Assembly (NCBI GenBank): GCA_041390825.1
Contig: JAWKPF010000007.1
Coordinates: forward strand, 1-64,000
DNA length: 64,000 bases
Direction of reading: 5' to 3'
Source of the DNA: Thermomicrobiales bacterium
Lineage (GTDB): Bacteria > Chloroflexota > Chloroflexia > Thermomicrobiales > UBA6265
Part shown: positions 8,030-17,461 of the stretch, one piece after another
Numbering within the stretch: position 1 is the stretch's first letter
Layout of the letters: each line of letters opens with the position of its first letter
Notes under the pieces: generated by a model
What the model was told of the DNA's origin: nothing
Seen by the model: the letters and a program-made list of their open reading frames with translations, nothing else
Databases searched by the model: none
Program-made: the position numbers and the translations under genes

Positions 8030-9979
8030 TCAATGTCCTCCCAGCGCTGCAATCTGCTCGACTGCGGCCGGGTTCTCGAGCGAGGTCAAGTCTCCTGTAG
8101 GCAAACCAAGATACGCTGCCCGAATCACCCTGCGCATGATTTTCGCGTTACGGGTCTTGGGCAAGTCATCTACGAACAGGACAGTCTTCGGACGCATCGA
8201 CGCGCCCAGGCGCTGCGCGATCTCCTGCCGAACCGCCTCGGTCAGGTCCGGTGAGCCGGCGAAACCCGGCCGCAAGATCGCGAAAACGATCACGCACTCG
8301 CCTTTCAGATCGTCCGGCACACCGATCGCGGCGGCTTCTTGCACGGCCTCGTGCGACACCGCTGCAGATTCGACCTCTGCCGGTCCGATCCGCTTGCCGG
8401 CGACCTTTAATGTGTCATCTGACCGGCCGCGAATGTACCAGAACCCGTCGTCGTCGATTTCCGCCCAGTCGCCATGCATCCAGACGCCTGGGAAGCGCGA
8501 CCAATAGGTTTCCAGATAGCGTTCGTTGTCCTGCCAAAAGCCCCTGGTCATGCCGACCCACGGCTGCCGCACAGCAAGCTCGCCGACCGCGCCACGCACG
8601 GGGTCGCCATTGTCGTCGACGACGTCGGCCGCCATACCAGGTACCGGGCCGCTGAACGCGCACGAACGTATCGGCTGCACCGTGACACATCCGACGATGC
8701 CTCCGCCGGTTTCGGTACCTCCTGAGTAGTTGATGATCGGCAGCTTACGCTTGCCAATCTGCTCGAAGTACCACTGCCATGGCACCGGGTTCCACGGCTC
8801 GCCGGTCGATCCGAGGATGCGCAGTGATGAGAGATCGTGTTGATCGACCCAGTCATTCCCCTGTGCCATCAACGCGCGGATGGCGGTGGGCGCGAGCCCA
8901 AGAACATTGACGTCGTGCCGCTCGACGATCTCCCAGAGCCGATCGGGATTGGGATAGTCCGGCGTTCCTTCGAAGATGACGATCGTGGCTCCCAGCAGCA
9001 GCCCTCCGCTAATGAGCCATGGCCCCATCATCCAACCAAGATCGGTGAGCCAGAAAATACGCTCGCCGGCATGAAGATCGAACATGTATGCAAGATCGTG
9101 CGCTGCCTTGATGGGAAACCCGGCATGCACGTGCACGGCGCCCTTGGGTTTGCCCGTGGTGCCAGAGGTGTAGATGATCATGTAGGGATCGTTCGCCGCG
9201 AGCCCTCGCGCTTCGAACGTGGTCGACGCGTTCGCGACCACGTCCCCCCACCAGAGATCCCGGCCCGGTTCCATGCGCGTGGGGCCATGGGTCTGGTCGA
9301 AGACGATGCATCGCTCTACCGTTGGGGCGGCTTTCATGGCGGCATCGGCCGTTTCCTTGAGCGGAACGAGCTTCCCACGCCGGTGAAAACCATTGGAGGT
9401 GATGAGCAACCGGGCGCCGCAATCCTGCAGACGAGACGCCACCGCTTCGGCTCCATATCCTGAAAACATCGGGATATAGATGGCGCCGATCAGGCCACAC
9501 GCGAGCACCGCGACCACTGTCTCGGGAATCATGGGGAGGAAGATTCCAACTCGATCGCCCTTGCCAATTCCCAGCCGATCGAGCGCATTGGCGAACCGGC
9601 GGGTTTCGTCCCAGAGCTGCCGATAGGTCAGTGAACGAGTGTCGCCGCCGTCGCCTTCCCAGCTGACCGCCAGGTCATCGAGCGCGCCGCGTTCAGCGGC
9701 AAGGTGAAAAATGTTCGACACATAGTCGAATCCAGCGCCTGGGAACCACTCCGCCCATTCCTTTCCGCGCGCCATGTCGACCGGTTGGGCAAACCCTGGA
9801 TCGAAGTGAAAGCCGAGATCCCGCACCGCTGCGTCCCAATAGGCGCCCGGTTCGCTCGCCGACCAATCCTGGAGGCCCTTATATCCATCGACACCGTGTT
9901 TGCGTGCAAATGCAAGCAATCGGCTGCGTTGCAGATAGTCTTCGGTCGGAATCCACGTGATCTCGGTTTCAGCAGACAT
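8030..9979 (-). CDS. Acetyl/acyl-CoA synthetase (AMP-forming)
   Basis: The product has 649 residues, the size of acetyl-CoA synthetase. The adenylation signature TSGTTGKPKG is near residue 270. The A8 hinge (GRSDDTLKVAGKRIGPAEVE) follows, and the catalytic lysine is in LPKTRNAKIMRR near the end. The N-terminal ACS region (DYVSNIFH) is also present. It forms acyl-AMP and then acyl-CoA. Related enzymes called acetoacetyl-CoA or propionyl-CoA synthetases share this plan, so the acid is uncertain. It precedes the ureohydrolase gene on the same strand. Confidence 0.9.
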   Translation of the reverse strand: MSAETEITWIPTEDYLQRSRLLAFARKHGVDGYKGLQDWSASEPGAYWDAAVRDLGFHFDPGFAQPVDMARGKEWAEWFPGAGFDYVSNIFHLAAERGALDDLAVSWEGDGGDTRSLTYRQLWDETRRFANALDRLGIGKGDRVGIFLPMIPETVVAVLACGLIGAIYIPMFSGYGAEAVASRLQDCGARLLITSNGFHRRGKLVPLKETADAAMKAAPTVERCIVFDQTHGPTRMEPGRDLWWGDVVANASTTFEARGLAANDPYMIIYTSGTTGKPKGAVHVHAGFPIKAAHDLAYMFDLHAGERIFWLTDLGWMMGPWLISGGLLLGATIVIFEGTPDYPNPDRLWEIVERHDVNVLGLAPTAIRALMAQGNDWVDQHDLSSLRILGSTGEPWNPVPWQWYFEQIGKRKLPIINYSGGTETGGGIVGCVTVQPIRSCAFSGPVPGMAADVVDDNGDPVRGAVGELAVRQPWVGMTRGFWQDNERYLETYWSRFPGVWMHGDWAEIDDDGFWYIRGRSDDTLKVAGKRIGPAEVESAAVSHEAVQEAAAIGVPDDLKGECVIVFAILRPGFAGSPDLTEAVRQEIAQRLGASMRPKTVLFVDDLPKTRNAKIMRRVIRAAYLGLPTGDLTSLENPAAVEQIAALGGH

Positions 9980-10111
9980 CAGTTCCCGTTCGTTTCGCGG
10001 CTTGGCTCGATTCGATTCGCCGCATTCTTGCGCTCTGGCCGCGCGCGGTCAAGGTCGGTACGCAGCGGATAGACTCTGACCAATGGCTGGTTTAGCACCA
10101 AGTGGACTGTT

Positions 10112-10978
10112 ATGTCATTTCTCAATCGATTTCGAAAACAACGGACGACGCCGACCGAGCCCGAACCGGTTCAGGTCCCAACACCCGCGTCACGCGCCAA
10201 AGGGTTCGTCCCCCCACCTCCGCGACAGGCCCCGGAGCGCAGCCCTGATCCAGGAGTCGAACGCCTGCGACAACGGATCGCTGCGCTCGAGCACGAGATC
10301 GAGATGGTGGAGCGTTCCGGCGATCCCGACAGCCCGTACCAGCAACGCCTCGGCATTCTGGCAACCGCGTTGGAATCGATCGAGCAGGAAATCGCCGAGG
10401 CGACACCGCTCCAGTCGCGCGATGTTCCGGCGCTCGAGCCGTCTCCGATCACGAATATCGCGGTGGAACTGGAGCCTGTCCCACGGGTGTCGTTCCAGAT
10501 CGGTGACCAGGTCTTTCGCTATTCGGAAGAAATCGACTGGGCTGAGCGCGGAACTCAGATCGTGCATGGAGACCTCATGGGTGACGGCGTCGACGTGCGT
10601 CCGCTCGTGCCCATTGAATTTCCCAGCGATCTTCGCGACGAGCTGGCGGACCATCTGGAACAGTCTTTGTTTGCCTTCGCTACCGACCTGCGCGATCGAA
10701 GCATCGACGGGCGCGCGCTCCCCATGAACGTGACCCTGGCCGATCTGGCGGTCCCCTCTCCTGACTGCGGAGACTGGCAACTTTGGGGTGGCATTTCGCT
10801 CCGTTGCCTGGAACACGACGCGCGGTTGCGGGAGCTCAACGCCGAACGCGCGCGGCTCCTGACCGAGCGGAGCTCCGATATCGAAGAACGCCAACGACAA
10901 GTCGAGGAGCTTCCGATCCAACGGCGACGCCTCAATCAGGCGATCGCGGACCTACAGCAACGCGAAGCTGGCCGCTAG
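10112..10978 (+). CDS. Coiled-coil hypothetical protein
   Basis: The product has 288 residues and no signal peptide or membrane helix. A basic, proline-rich N-terminus (to about residue 45) leads into a helix rich in Glu/Arg (residues 47-95). A globular middle follows (about 115-230), with a conserved look around DWAERGTQIVHGDLMGDG. A C-terminal coiled coil (235-288) ends in LQQREAGR. I do not recognise a family. Its stop codon is interleaved with that of the convergent YdeI-like gene (shared CTAG at 10975-10978). Confidence 0.7.
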   Translation: MSFLNRFRKQRTTPTEPEPVQVPTPASRAKGFVPPPPRQAPERSPDPGVERLRQRIAALEHEIEMVERSGDPDSPYQQRLGILATALESIEQEIAEATPLQSRDVPALEPSPITNIAVELEPVPRVSFQIGDQVFRYSEEIDWAERGTQIVHGDLMGDGVDVRPLVPIEFPSDLRDELADHLEQSLFAFATDLRDRSIDGRALPMNVTLADLAVPSPDCGDWQLWGGISLRCLEHDARLRELNAERARLLTERSSDIEERQRQVEELPIQRRRLNQAIADLQQREAGR

Positions 10979-11325
10979 AGATCGTCTGGCAGCCTGGCAA
11001 GCCCTGCCGGTTGCATGCGGCCGTCCGCGATCAGCTGGCGAACGCGCGCGCGGTTGCGCTCCGACCAATTGCTCTTTGGTCGCCTCGGAGTGAAGCGCAA
11101 CGCGCGGAGCTGCTCGTCGACGCGAATACCCTTGTTGTCCACCCATCCGTGGCAGAACCCGACATCGATCAACTCCTCCAACGTGACCGAGAAGTGCGGC
11201 GAGGACTTCTTGTGAAAGGCAACCCAATGCTCTGTCTCGGTGGAACCATGATCCCTGAACCATGCGTCGAGCTCATCGGCTGATGCGATGACCGGAATGG
11301 ATTCAGGCGAAGGATTGGCCATCAT
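10975..11325 (-). CDS. YdeI/OmpD-associated family protein
   Basis: The product has 116 residues. The segments AWFRDHGSTETEHWVAFHKK, ELIDVGFCHGWVDNKG, FTPRRPKSNWSERNRAR and MQPAGL are hallmarks of the small YdeI-like family (bacteriocin-protection/OmpD-associated). The start ATG overlaps the stop of the D-aminopeptidase gene in an ATGA junction, so the two are translationally coupled. The biochemical role of the family is not established. This copy is shorter than the roughly 190-residue forms and lacks their C-terminal helix. Confidence 0.85.
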   Translation of the reverse strand: MMANPSPESIPVIASADELDAWFRDHGSTETEHWVAFHKKSSPHFSVTLEELIDVGFCHGWVDNKGIRVDEQLRALRFTPRRPKSNWSERNRARVRQLIADGRMQPAGLARLPDDL

Positions 11326-12176
11326 GGTGAGATCCGCACGTAGGAGGCTCGCATCACGGCAAGGAACTTCTCCAGGAGATCGAGCCCATCGTCGGCCTGA
11401 AACGCAACAGTGCGCGCTCCAGCCCGAGTAACGCCATGAATGCGTTCGGCAGCGTCCGCTCGGGTCTGATGATCGAACTCCAACTCGACTGGCGAACCCG
11501 GGGGCAGCACAGCAGGAAGCACCTGGCCAATGAGCGACATCGCTTCGTGCGCTTTTTCCTCGATGAGCGCCTGCGCAGCCCGGGGGTGCATGTTGATCGC
11601 TCCGGTTTGCGAAATGCCTTCCTTGATGACCGCTTTCGCCACCGGCTGCTTCAGGAATGCCTCGGTTTGATCGCACGCGGTTTGGTCGCCGGTCACCAGC
11701 AGAACCGGCACTCCGAAAGCGCCCGCACAATAGGCAATCAGTCCAAACTCGCCAGTCGATTCCCCAGCAATGCGCAGATCGTTGAGATTCGTGCTCCAGG
11801 TGTGTGACAGGGCGGACGAGACGGTGCCGGCTTTGGAGTGAAACCCGGTGAAGAAGACTCCCGCACAGTCGGCATCCATCCCCTGAAGGAAGTTGAGCGG
11901 CCCGGCGCCACCGGCAACCAGCAGACATCGCTCGTCGAGCTCGTCGATGAGGATGTTCAGGTTGGCATTGTGATAGTCGTTGACCGTCACCTTGGCCGCT
12001 CCGGCGGCAAAGGCGCCCCGGGCAGCCGCGCTCACCTCAGCAGTCATGCGGCGCCGGCAGCGGTCGTACTCGGACTCTTTGTAGGGAGAGCCGCCGGAGG
12101 TTTCCGGGGGAGTGACTTGCATCCAGGAAACGACACCGGCCGTTCCCTCCATATCCGCGCAAATGTGGATCTTCAT
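11322..12176 (-). CDS. M55-family D-aminopeptidase (DppA-like)
   Basis: The ATG with AGGTGG five bases upstream gives 284 residues; a GTG nine bases earlier is an alternative. The N-terminus KIHICADMEGTAGV carries the DxEG zinc ligands of peptidase family M55. NDYHNAN and GFHSKAGT supply the later histidines. DppA-type enzymes form rings and release N-terminal D-amino acids, chiefly D-Ala, from short peptides. The gene sits 9 bases behind an FAD oxidoreductase gene and overlaps a YdeI-like gene, so the three form one operon. The ABC peptide importer is elsewhere (23.5 kb). Confidence 0.88.
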   Translation of the reverse strand: MKIHICADMEGTAGVVSWMQVTPPETSGGSPYKESEYDRCRRRMTAEVSAAARGAFAAGAAKVTVNDYHNANLNILIDELDERCLLVAGGAGPLNFLQGMDADCAGVFFTGFHSKAGTVSSALSHTWSTNLNDLRIAGESTGEFGLIAYCAGAFGVPVLLVTGDQTACDQTEAFLKQPVAKAVIKEGISQTGAINMHPRAAQALIEEKAHEAMSLIGQVLPAVLPPGSPVELEFDHQTRADAAERIHGVTRAGARTVAFQADDGLDLLEKFLAVMRASYVRISP

Positions 12177-12185
12177 GCTCGCCAC

Positions 12186-13751
12186 CTATCGAACATCGCT
12201 GAAGCGGGCGATGATTTCCTGGGCTGCATTGTGACCAGGAGCGCCCATCACGCATCCGCCGGGCCATGCGCCCGAACCGCAAAGGAAGAGCCCCTGGATC
12301 GGGCCCTCGTACGAACTCGAACCAGGTACCGGGCGCATATCGAAGGCCTGCTCGGGAACGAGCTCGCCATGGAAAATGTGTCCGCCTGTCAGCCCAAACC
12401 GGGCTTCCAGATCGGGTGGCGCCAACACCTGCATCCCAACGATCTGATCCGGGATATTGGGCGCATACTCGGCAAACTCGCGGATGACGTGATTGGCGAT
12501 TTCATCGCGCCGGTCGTCCCAGGAACCGTCGGCCAGCTTGTACGGGAAATACTGCGTGAAGATCGAGATCGTGTGCTTGCCGGGAGGAGCGACTGACGGA
12601 TCGACGGCAGACTGCATGTGTATGTTCATGAACGGCTTTTCTGATGGCCGTCCTTGCCGCGCATCCTCATACGCTTTCTGCATGTAGTCGATCGTGGGAG
12701 CGATGAACAGTCCGCCGGTGCTGCCGTCGCGCTGCTTCTGAGCGTCGTCACCGAGCGCCTTGAACCAGGGCAGCTCATTGACCGCCATATTGATCTTCAT
12801 GACCGGGCTCTCGATCTTGATCGACTCGATCGCCTTTCGGTAGTCGGCCGGAACATCAGCGCTGTCGAGCAACGTGAGATAGGTTCGTTTTGGATCGGCG
12901 TTCGACAGGACGATATTGGCCTCGATCTCTTCCCCACTCGTGAGCGCGACCCCTGTGGCCCGGCCATCCTTAACGATGATCTGCTCGACATCGGCTCCGA
13001 GGCGAATCTCAGCCCCTCGCCGTTCCGCGATGCGCGAGAGCGCTTGCGTGATCGACCCCATCGCGCCCCTCACGTAGGTCCAGCGGCCGCGATGCCCAGT
13101 CGCCATGCCCATGGAGTGAAAGAGCTTCACGTAGCCAGTGCCGGTGTCACGCGGACCACGGAAGGTGCCGATCAATCCGGACGCGGCCACCACCGCTTGC
13201 ATCTGAGGGCTTTCGAAGAAGTACTCGGCGATATCAGCAGCGGACCCCAGATAGAACTTCTGGAAGATCAGCGCTTCTTCCGGAGTCGAAAACTGCGCAG
13301 CAACCTCGGACCAGCTCGGCGGCCGGCGCAAGATGTACCGATCCATCACCTCGCATGCTTTTTCGAGCATGGCGTCGTAGTGATCGTAGGCGTCGGCGTC
13401 CTTGGGCGAGATCTTGCGGATGTCGTCCAGCCACCTGTCGTGATCGTTCCAATACGAGAGGGTCGAACCGTCCGGGAAGGGCGCGAAAAAGCGAGGATTC
13501 CGCTCCAGGAACACGAGCCCCTCATCGAGCAGGCGCAGCTCCTCGATCAGCTTGCGGGGCATGAGCGAGAGAACGTACGAGCCAGTGGAAAACGTGAAGC
13601 CAGGAACGTACTCCTCCGAAACCGCTGCGCCGCCAATTTTCGAGTAGCGCTCCAACACGAGCGTGCTGATTCCCGCTTCGGCCAGATAGCAGGCCGCGAC
13701 AAGCCCATTGTGTCCGCCGCCCACGATGACTGCGTCGTATCGTTTCGCCAC
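12186..13751 (-). CDS. FAD-dependent oxidoreductase of the phytoene desaturase/PYROXD2 type
   Basis: The GTG start has GGGGAGGG five bases upstream; the product has 521 residues. The N-terminal dinucleotide-binding motif is VIVGGGHNGLVAACYLAEAG with the acidic end LVLERYSKIGGAA. The C-terminal FAD motif reads GLFLCGSGAWPGGCVMGAPG. The arrangement matches bacterial relatives of PYROXD2, which belong with phytoene desaturases but usually do not make carotenoids. No crtB or other carotenoid gene is nearby. The substrate is unknown. It leads an operon with the D-aminopeptidase and YdeI-like genes. Confidence 0.85.
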   Translation of the reverse strand: MAKRYDAVIVGGGHNGLVAACYLAEAGISTLVLERYSKIGGAAVSEEYVPGFTFSTGSYVLSLMPRKLIEELRLLDEGLVFLERNPRFFAPFPDGSTLSYWNDHDRWLDDIRKISPKDADAYDHYDAMLEKACEVMDRYILRRPPSWSEVAAQFSTPEEALIFQKFYLGSAADIAEYFFESPQMQAVVAASGLIGTFRGPRDTGTGYVKLFHSMGMATGHRGRWTYVRGAMGSITQALSRIAERRGAEIRLGADVEQIIVKDGRATGVALTSGEEIEANIVLSNADPKRTYLTLLDSADVPADYRKAIESIKIESPVMKINMAVNELPWFKALGDDAQKQRDGSTGGLFIAPTIDYMQKAYEDARQGRPSEKPFMNIHMQSAVDPSVAPPGKHTISIFTQYFPYKLADGSWDDRRDEIANHVIREFAEYAPNIPDQIVGMQVLAPPDLEARFGLTGGHIFHGELVPEQAFDMRPVPGSSSYEGPIQGLFLCGSGAWPGGCVMGAPGHNAAQEIIARFSDVR

Positions 13752-13871
13752 GCGATCCCTCCCCTATTGCGCCTGCTCATCCATCGACCAGCATCGCAAA
13801 CTGGTCGAGTTGGACGATCGTTGTTCCGTCGATGGCCGGATCATAGCACCGAGAGATTCGGTTACCACCGG

Positions 13872-13877
13872 TATAAT
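13872..13877 (+). promoter_or_regulatory. Candidate -10 element for trpS
   Basis: TATAAT is a perfect -10 consensus 63 bases before the preferred trpS start. No good -35 hexamer stands 16-18 bases upstream, so this is tentative. Confidence 0.35.
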
Positions 13878-13939
13878 CCCGTCGCCGCGCAACGTGGCAT
13901 CAACAGTTGGCAACTAGCACGAGAGTGATTCTTCAGCGC

Positions 13940-14950
13940 ATGGCAGGACGACGCAAGCGGGTCTTTTCTGGAATCCAGCCCTCCGGTGTGAGCCATATTG
14001 GGAACTATCTGGGCGCGATTCGGAACTGGGTATCCCAGCAAGAGACCTACGACAACATTTTCTGCATCGTGAATCTGCATGCGCTCACGTTGCCGACCGA
14101 GCCAGATTCGTTGCACGCCAACACGATCACCATGGCCAACACGCTGCTCGCCGCGGGCATCGACCCAAACGACTCGATCTTGTTCGTTCAGGGCGATGTA
14201 CGTGAACACTCAGAGCTTTGCTGGCTGCTGAATTCTGTGGCGACCTACGGCGAACTTCGTCGTATGACGCAATTCAAGGACAAGGCCGGCAGCGCGGAAG
14301 AGTCGGTTTCGGCAGCGCTTTTCGACTATCCCGTGCTGCAGGTGGCCGACATCATCCTGTACGACGCCGACCTGGTGCCCGTGGGTGAGGATCAGCGCCA
14401 GCACATCGAGCTTGCTCGCGACGTTGCGCAGCGGTTCAATCGGCGATATGGCGACACATTCGTCGTGCCTGCCCCGGATATCAAGACCAGTGGCGCGCGC
14501 ATCATGTCACTCGAGGATCCGACCAAGAAGATGAGCAAGAGCGCCGGATCAGCAGGCAGCTACATCGCGCTCACCGACACCGATGCGGAGATCACAAAGA
14601 AGATCAAACGAGCGGTGACCGACTCTGGCTCCGAGGTTCGCGCCGCCGAAGACAAACCGGCGCTCACCAACCTGCTCGGCATCTATTCATTGCTGAGCAA
14701 CGAGCCTGTAGCCGAGATCGAGGACCGCTATGCCGGCAAGGGCTATGGCGCGTTCAAGACCGACCTCGCAACGATCGTGGTCGACGCGGTTCGGCCAATT
14801 CGGGAAAAGCTGCTCGAGCTGGAAGCGAACCCGGACTATGCGATTGGTGTGCTTGCCGACGGAGCCGATCGCGCGCGGTCGTACGCGGTCCCGAAGATGG
14901 CAATCGTCCGCGAACGCATGGGGTTGACCGGGCACACAGTCTCGAAGTAG
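13940..14950 (+). CDS. trpS: Tryptophanyl-tRNA synthetase
   Basis: This class I synthetase charges tRNA-Trp. The start MAGRRKRVFSGIQPSG matches the usual N-terminus; the frame is open from a TTG 33 bases upstream, and neither start has a strong ribosome-binding site. HIGN near residue 20 is the HIGH motif and KMSKS follows DPTKKMSKS. VGEDQRQHIELARDVA is the tryptophan-binding region. The length of 336 residues is standard. It is transcribed away from the FAD oxidoreductase operon. Confidence 0.96.
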   Translation: MAGRRKRVFSGIQPSGVSHIGNYLGAIRNWVSQQETYDNIFCIVNLHALTLPTEPDSLHANTITMANTLLAAGIDPNDSILFVQGDVREHSELCWLLNSVATYGELRRMTQFKDKAGSAEESVSAALFDYPVLQVADIILYDADLVPVGEDQRQHIELARDVAQRFNRRYGDTFVVPAPDIKTSGARIMSLEDPTKKMSKSAGSAGSYIALTDTDAEITKKIKRAVTDSGSEVRAAEDKPALTNLLGIYSLLSNEPVAEIEDRYAGKGYGAFKTDLATIVVDAVRPIREKLLELEANPDYAIGVLADGADRARSYAVPKMAIVRERMGLTGHTVSK

Positions 14951-14985
14951 GCCCGAGCCGCTCCGGTTCTCAACGGGTCTTTGCG

Positions 14986-16209
14986 CTACGACAGCTCCAA
15001 CGGACCGGAACCGGAACTGCGATTCTCACGCACCGCAAACGACGCGAGGAGAATACCGACTCCGCAGGCGGCGACGCAAGCCAGTGTCACCCTCGTCGAC
15101 GCAACCGACGAGAACAGGCCGCCAAGCAATGGCGCAGCCGCCAAACCGATATATCCGCCCAGCAATGTGAGTCCTGACGCGGCGCCAGGTGCGTTCGGCC
15201 AGGCCTTGCCGGCCAGACTCAGGCCGCTGGGGCCAACACCTGCCAAACCGAATCCGGCAACGAACGCCCCAAGGAGCGCCACTATGGCCGGTCCGCCGGC
15301 GATCACCAGCACTCCGCCAACAATCGTCAGCATCCCTTGCAGCTGAAAGCTCGGTTTCAGTCCCAGCCTGTTGACGACCGGGCCATTCACGAGTCGCCCG
15401 ATCATCAGCGCGACGCCGTAACACGTAACCGCCAGTGCTCCGGTGCTTCCCGAGAAGCCACGTTCGTCGCGCAGGTAAATGGCAACCCACTCGGCAATGA
15501 GCACCTCGCCGGCAAACGAGAGTCCAGTCACGATCGCGGCAAGCCGAATGACAGGATCACGAAACCCTGAGAGTGAAACCGCCTCGCCCTCGCCGCTGCC
15601 TGCCTGCGCGAGCCGATCCTTGAAACCCACCAGCGCCGGCGAGAGCACGATCACCAGCGAGATGCCGATGATGATCAGATAGACGCTCTTGAAGCCGTAA
15701 CCTGCCGAGAAGAGCACGGCGGTCATTCCTGCGCCCAGCACCGCCCCGGCGCTGTACCCGGCATGCAGAGGGCTCATGACGTGTTTCCTGGCGACGCGTT
15801 CGGCGTCCATCGCAAGCGCATTCGCGCTGAGATCGATGATGGCGAACGAGAACCCACGAACCAGCATCAATACGGCAAACACGAGAAATGCGCGCGGGGC
15901 GTACATGAATCCCGCCGCAACGATCAAAAACCCCACACCGGCCGCAACCAGCAGCGGGATCTTGCCAAAGCGGGCAGTGACCTTTCCGCCGAAAACCAGC
16001 AGCGGCAACGACAGGATGATCCCAAGACCGGCCAGCAAGCCGAACCAGCCGTCAGATACGCCAAACGCATCCAGTACATCGGGCCAGGTTGCGCCACCGG
16101 AACCCGCCATGATGCCAAGTCCGGTCAGCGCGATTGCGATAACGATCAGAATCGAACTCAGGTGGCGCTTCTCGGACTCTTGGGTTGTCGTCACCTTCGG
16201 TACCGCCAA
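14986..16209 (-). CDS. Major facilitator superfamily transporter
   Basis: The product has 407 residues and about twelve hydrophobic segments. The first is near SSILIVIAIALTGLGIMAG and the last near VTLACVAACGVGILLAS. GGKVTARFGKIPLL after helix 2 is an MFS motif A loop, and GRLVNGPVVNRLGLK is the matching loop in the second half. The architecture resembles YbjJ/FucP-like sugar or drug permeases. Substrate unknown. It is convergent with trpS across 35 bases without an obvious terminator. Confidence 0.85.
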   Translation of the reverse strand: MAVPKVTTTQESEKRHLSSILIVIAIALTGLGIMAGSGGATWPDVLDAFGVSDGWFGLLAGLGIILSLPLLVFGGKVTARFGKIPLLVAAGVGFLIVAAGFMYAPRAFLVFAVLMLVRGFSFAIIDLSANALAMDAERVARKHVMSPLHAGYSAGAVLGAGMTAVLFSAGYGFKSVYLIIIGISLVIVLSPALVGFKDRLAQAGSGEGEAVSLSGFRDPVIRLAAIVTGLSFAGEVLIAEWVAIYLRDERGFSGSTGALAVTCYGVALMIGRLVNGPVVNRLGLKPSFQLQGMLTIVGGVLVIAGGPAIVALLGAFVAGFGLAGVGPSGLSLAGKAWPNAPGAASGLTLLGGYIGLAAAPLLGGLFSSVASTRVTLACVAACGVGILLASFAVRENRSSGSGPLELS

Positions 16210-16224
16210 TGGCGTCGCGCCGAC

Positions 16225-17256
16225 CTAGCTCGCCGCGTCGCGCGCTGCCATGATGTTGGTCGAATGACCAGGATCGAGCCGCGATCCGGGATCATTGTGG
16301 ACGACAGCGTGATTCACTGCCGTCACCGCCTCGGCGGCGCCAGTCGCGATCAGGCGGAACTTGGCTGGATACCAACAAACGTCTCCGGCCGCGAACACGC
16401 CCGGGATGCTGGTTTGCATCGACACGATGTCGACCACGATCTGGTTCTTCTGTAGTTCGAAACCCCACGACTTGAGCGGGCCAAGGTCGGCCAGGAACCC
16501 GACGGCGACGATGAGTTCGTCGGCCTCGATCGTCGCGATTTCGCCGTCGCCGTTCTTGAAACTGACCTCAGCCAGGCGGCCATGCTCGCCCGCCTTGACT
16601 TCGGTGACTTCGCACTTCGGGAAGTGAAGATCGACCGAGGACGCATGCAGCTCTTGCACACTCGATTCGTGCGCGCGGAACTGGGACCGGTGAATCACGG
16701 TCACTTTCTTCGCGATTGGCTCCAATGTAAGCGCCCAGTCGACCGCAGAGTCCCCTCCACCGACGATGACCACCTTCTTGTCCCGGAAATCCTCGACGCG
16801 CTTGGCGAAGTAGTGGATGCCCTTGCCAGTCAACTCTTCGACGCCCGGAGCCTCCAAACGCTTCGGCTCGAACGCGCCCACGCCGCCTGCGATGATGACC
16901 GACTTGCTATGCCGCACGGCTTTGCTGGTGGTCAGTTCCAGGATGCCATCGTCCAGGCGCTTCAAATCGAGCACCTGCTCGCTGAGACGAACGTCCGGCT
17001 CGTCCCGCATCGCCTGCAGGTACATCTGCTCGACAAAATCCTTGGCCAGGATCTTGGGAAACCCGGCCACGTCATAGATGTACTTCTCCGGATAGATGGC
17101 GGTCAGCGCGCCGCCGGGTTCTTCCAGTGAGTCGATGATTTGCGTGCGCGCTTTCCGCATGCCCGCGTAGAAGGCTGCAAAGAGCCCTGTCGGTCCGGCG
17201 CCGATGATCGTAATGTCGTAAACATCGCGCTCAGCGCCGTTGGTCGATGTGGTCAT
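16225..17256 (-). CDS. Ferredoxin--NADP+ reductase, thioredoxin reductase-like type
   Basis: The chosen ATG begins MTTSTNGAERDVYDITIIGAG and gives 343 residues; a longer frame extends upstream without better support. FAD binding is at GAGPTGLFAAFYAG and NADP binding at VGGGDSAVDWALTL. The C-terminal FAD contact is FAAGDVCW. The IYPEKYIYDVAGFPK block is characteristic of the YumC family. No CxxC redox pair follows the NADP site, which separates it from thioredoxin reductase. It passes electrons between NADPH and ferredoxin. It lies 15 bases after the MFS gene. Confidence 0.9.
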   Translation of the reverse strand: MTTSTNGAERDVYDITIIGAGPTGLFAAFYAGMRKARTQIIDSLEEPGGALTAIYPEKYIYDVAGFPKILAKDFVEQMYLQAMRDEPDVRLSEQVLDLKRLDDGILELTTSKAVRHSKSVIIAGGVGAFEPKRLEAPGVEELTGKGIHYFAKRVEDFRDKKVVIVGGGDSAVDWALTLEPIAKKVTVIHRSQFRAHESSVQELHASSVDLHFPKCEVTEVKAGEHGRLAEVSFKNGDGEIATIEADELIVAVGFLADLGPLKSWGFELQKNQIVVDIVSMQTSIPGVFAAGDVCWYPAKFRLIATGAAEAVTAVNHAVVHNDPGSRLDPGHSTNIMAARDAAS

Positions 17257-17461
17257 CGTGAATGGAACCGCCCTTGATGTGAAGCTGAAAGGCATCGCTG
17301 CTTCGAACGAAAGGGATTCTAGCATCCAAAACTGACGATTTCGGTCCGAATTCGTTCTTCTTGTGCGCGTTGGCCGAATGGCGATCCCGTGAAACGCCTG
17401 CGGTTGCGCGGCCCGTACAATTCGACGGTTCGGAACGATAGTCCAGGGGGCAAACACAGCA

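Noticed and set aside
17416..17421. TACAAT as a -10 element for the aminotransferase gene
   Set aside because: No -35 match stands at a proper distance, and such hexamers are frequent by chance in intergenic DNA.
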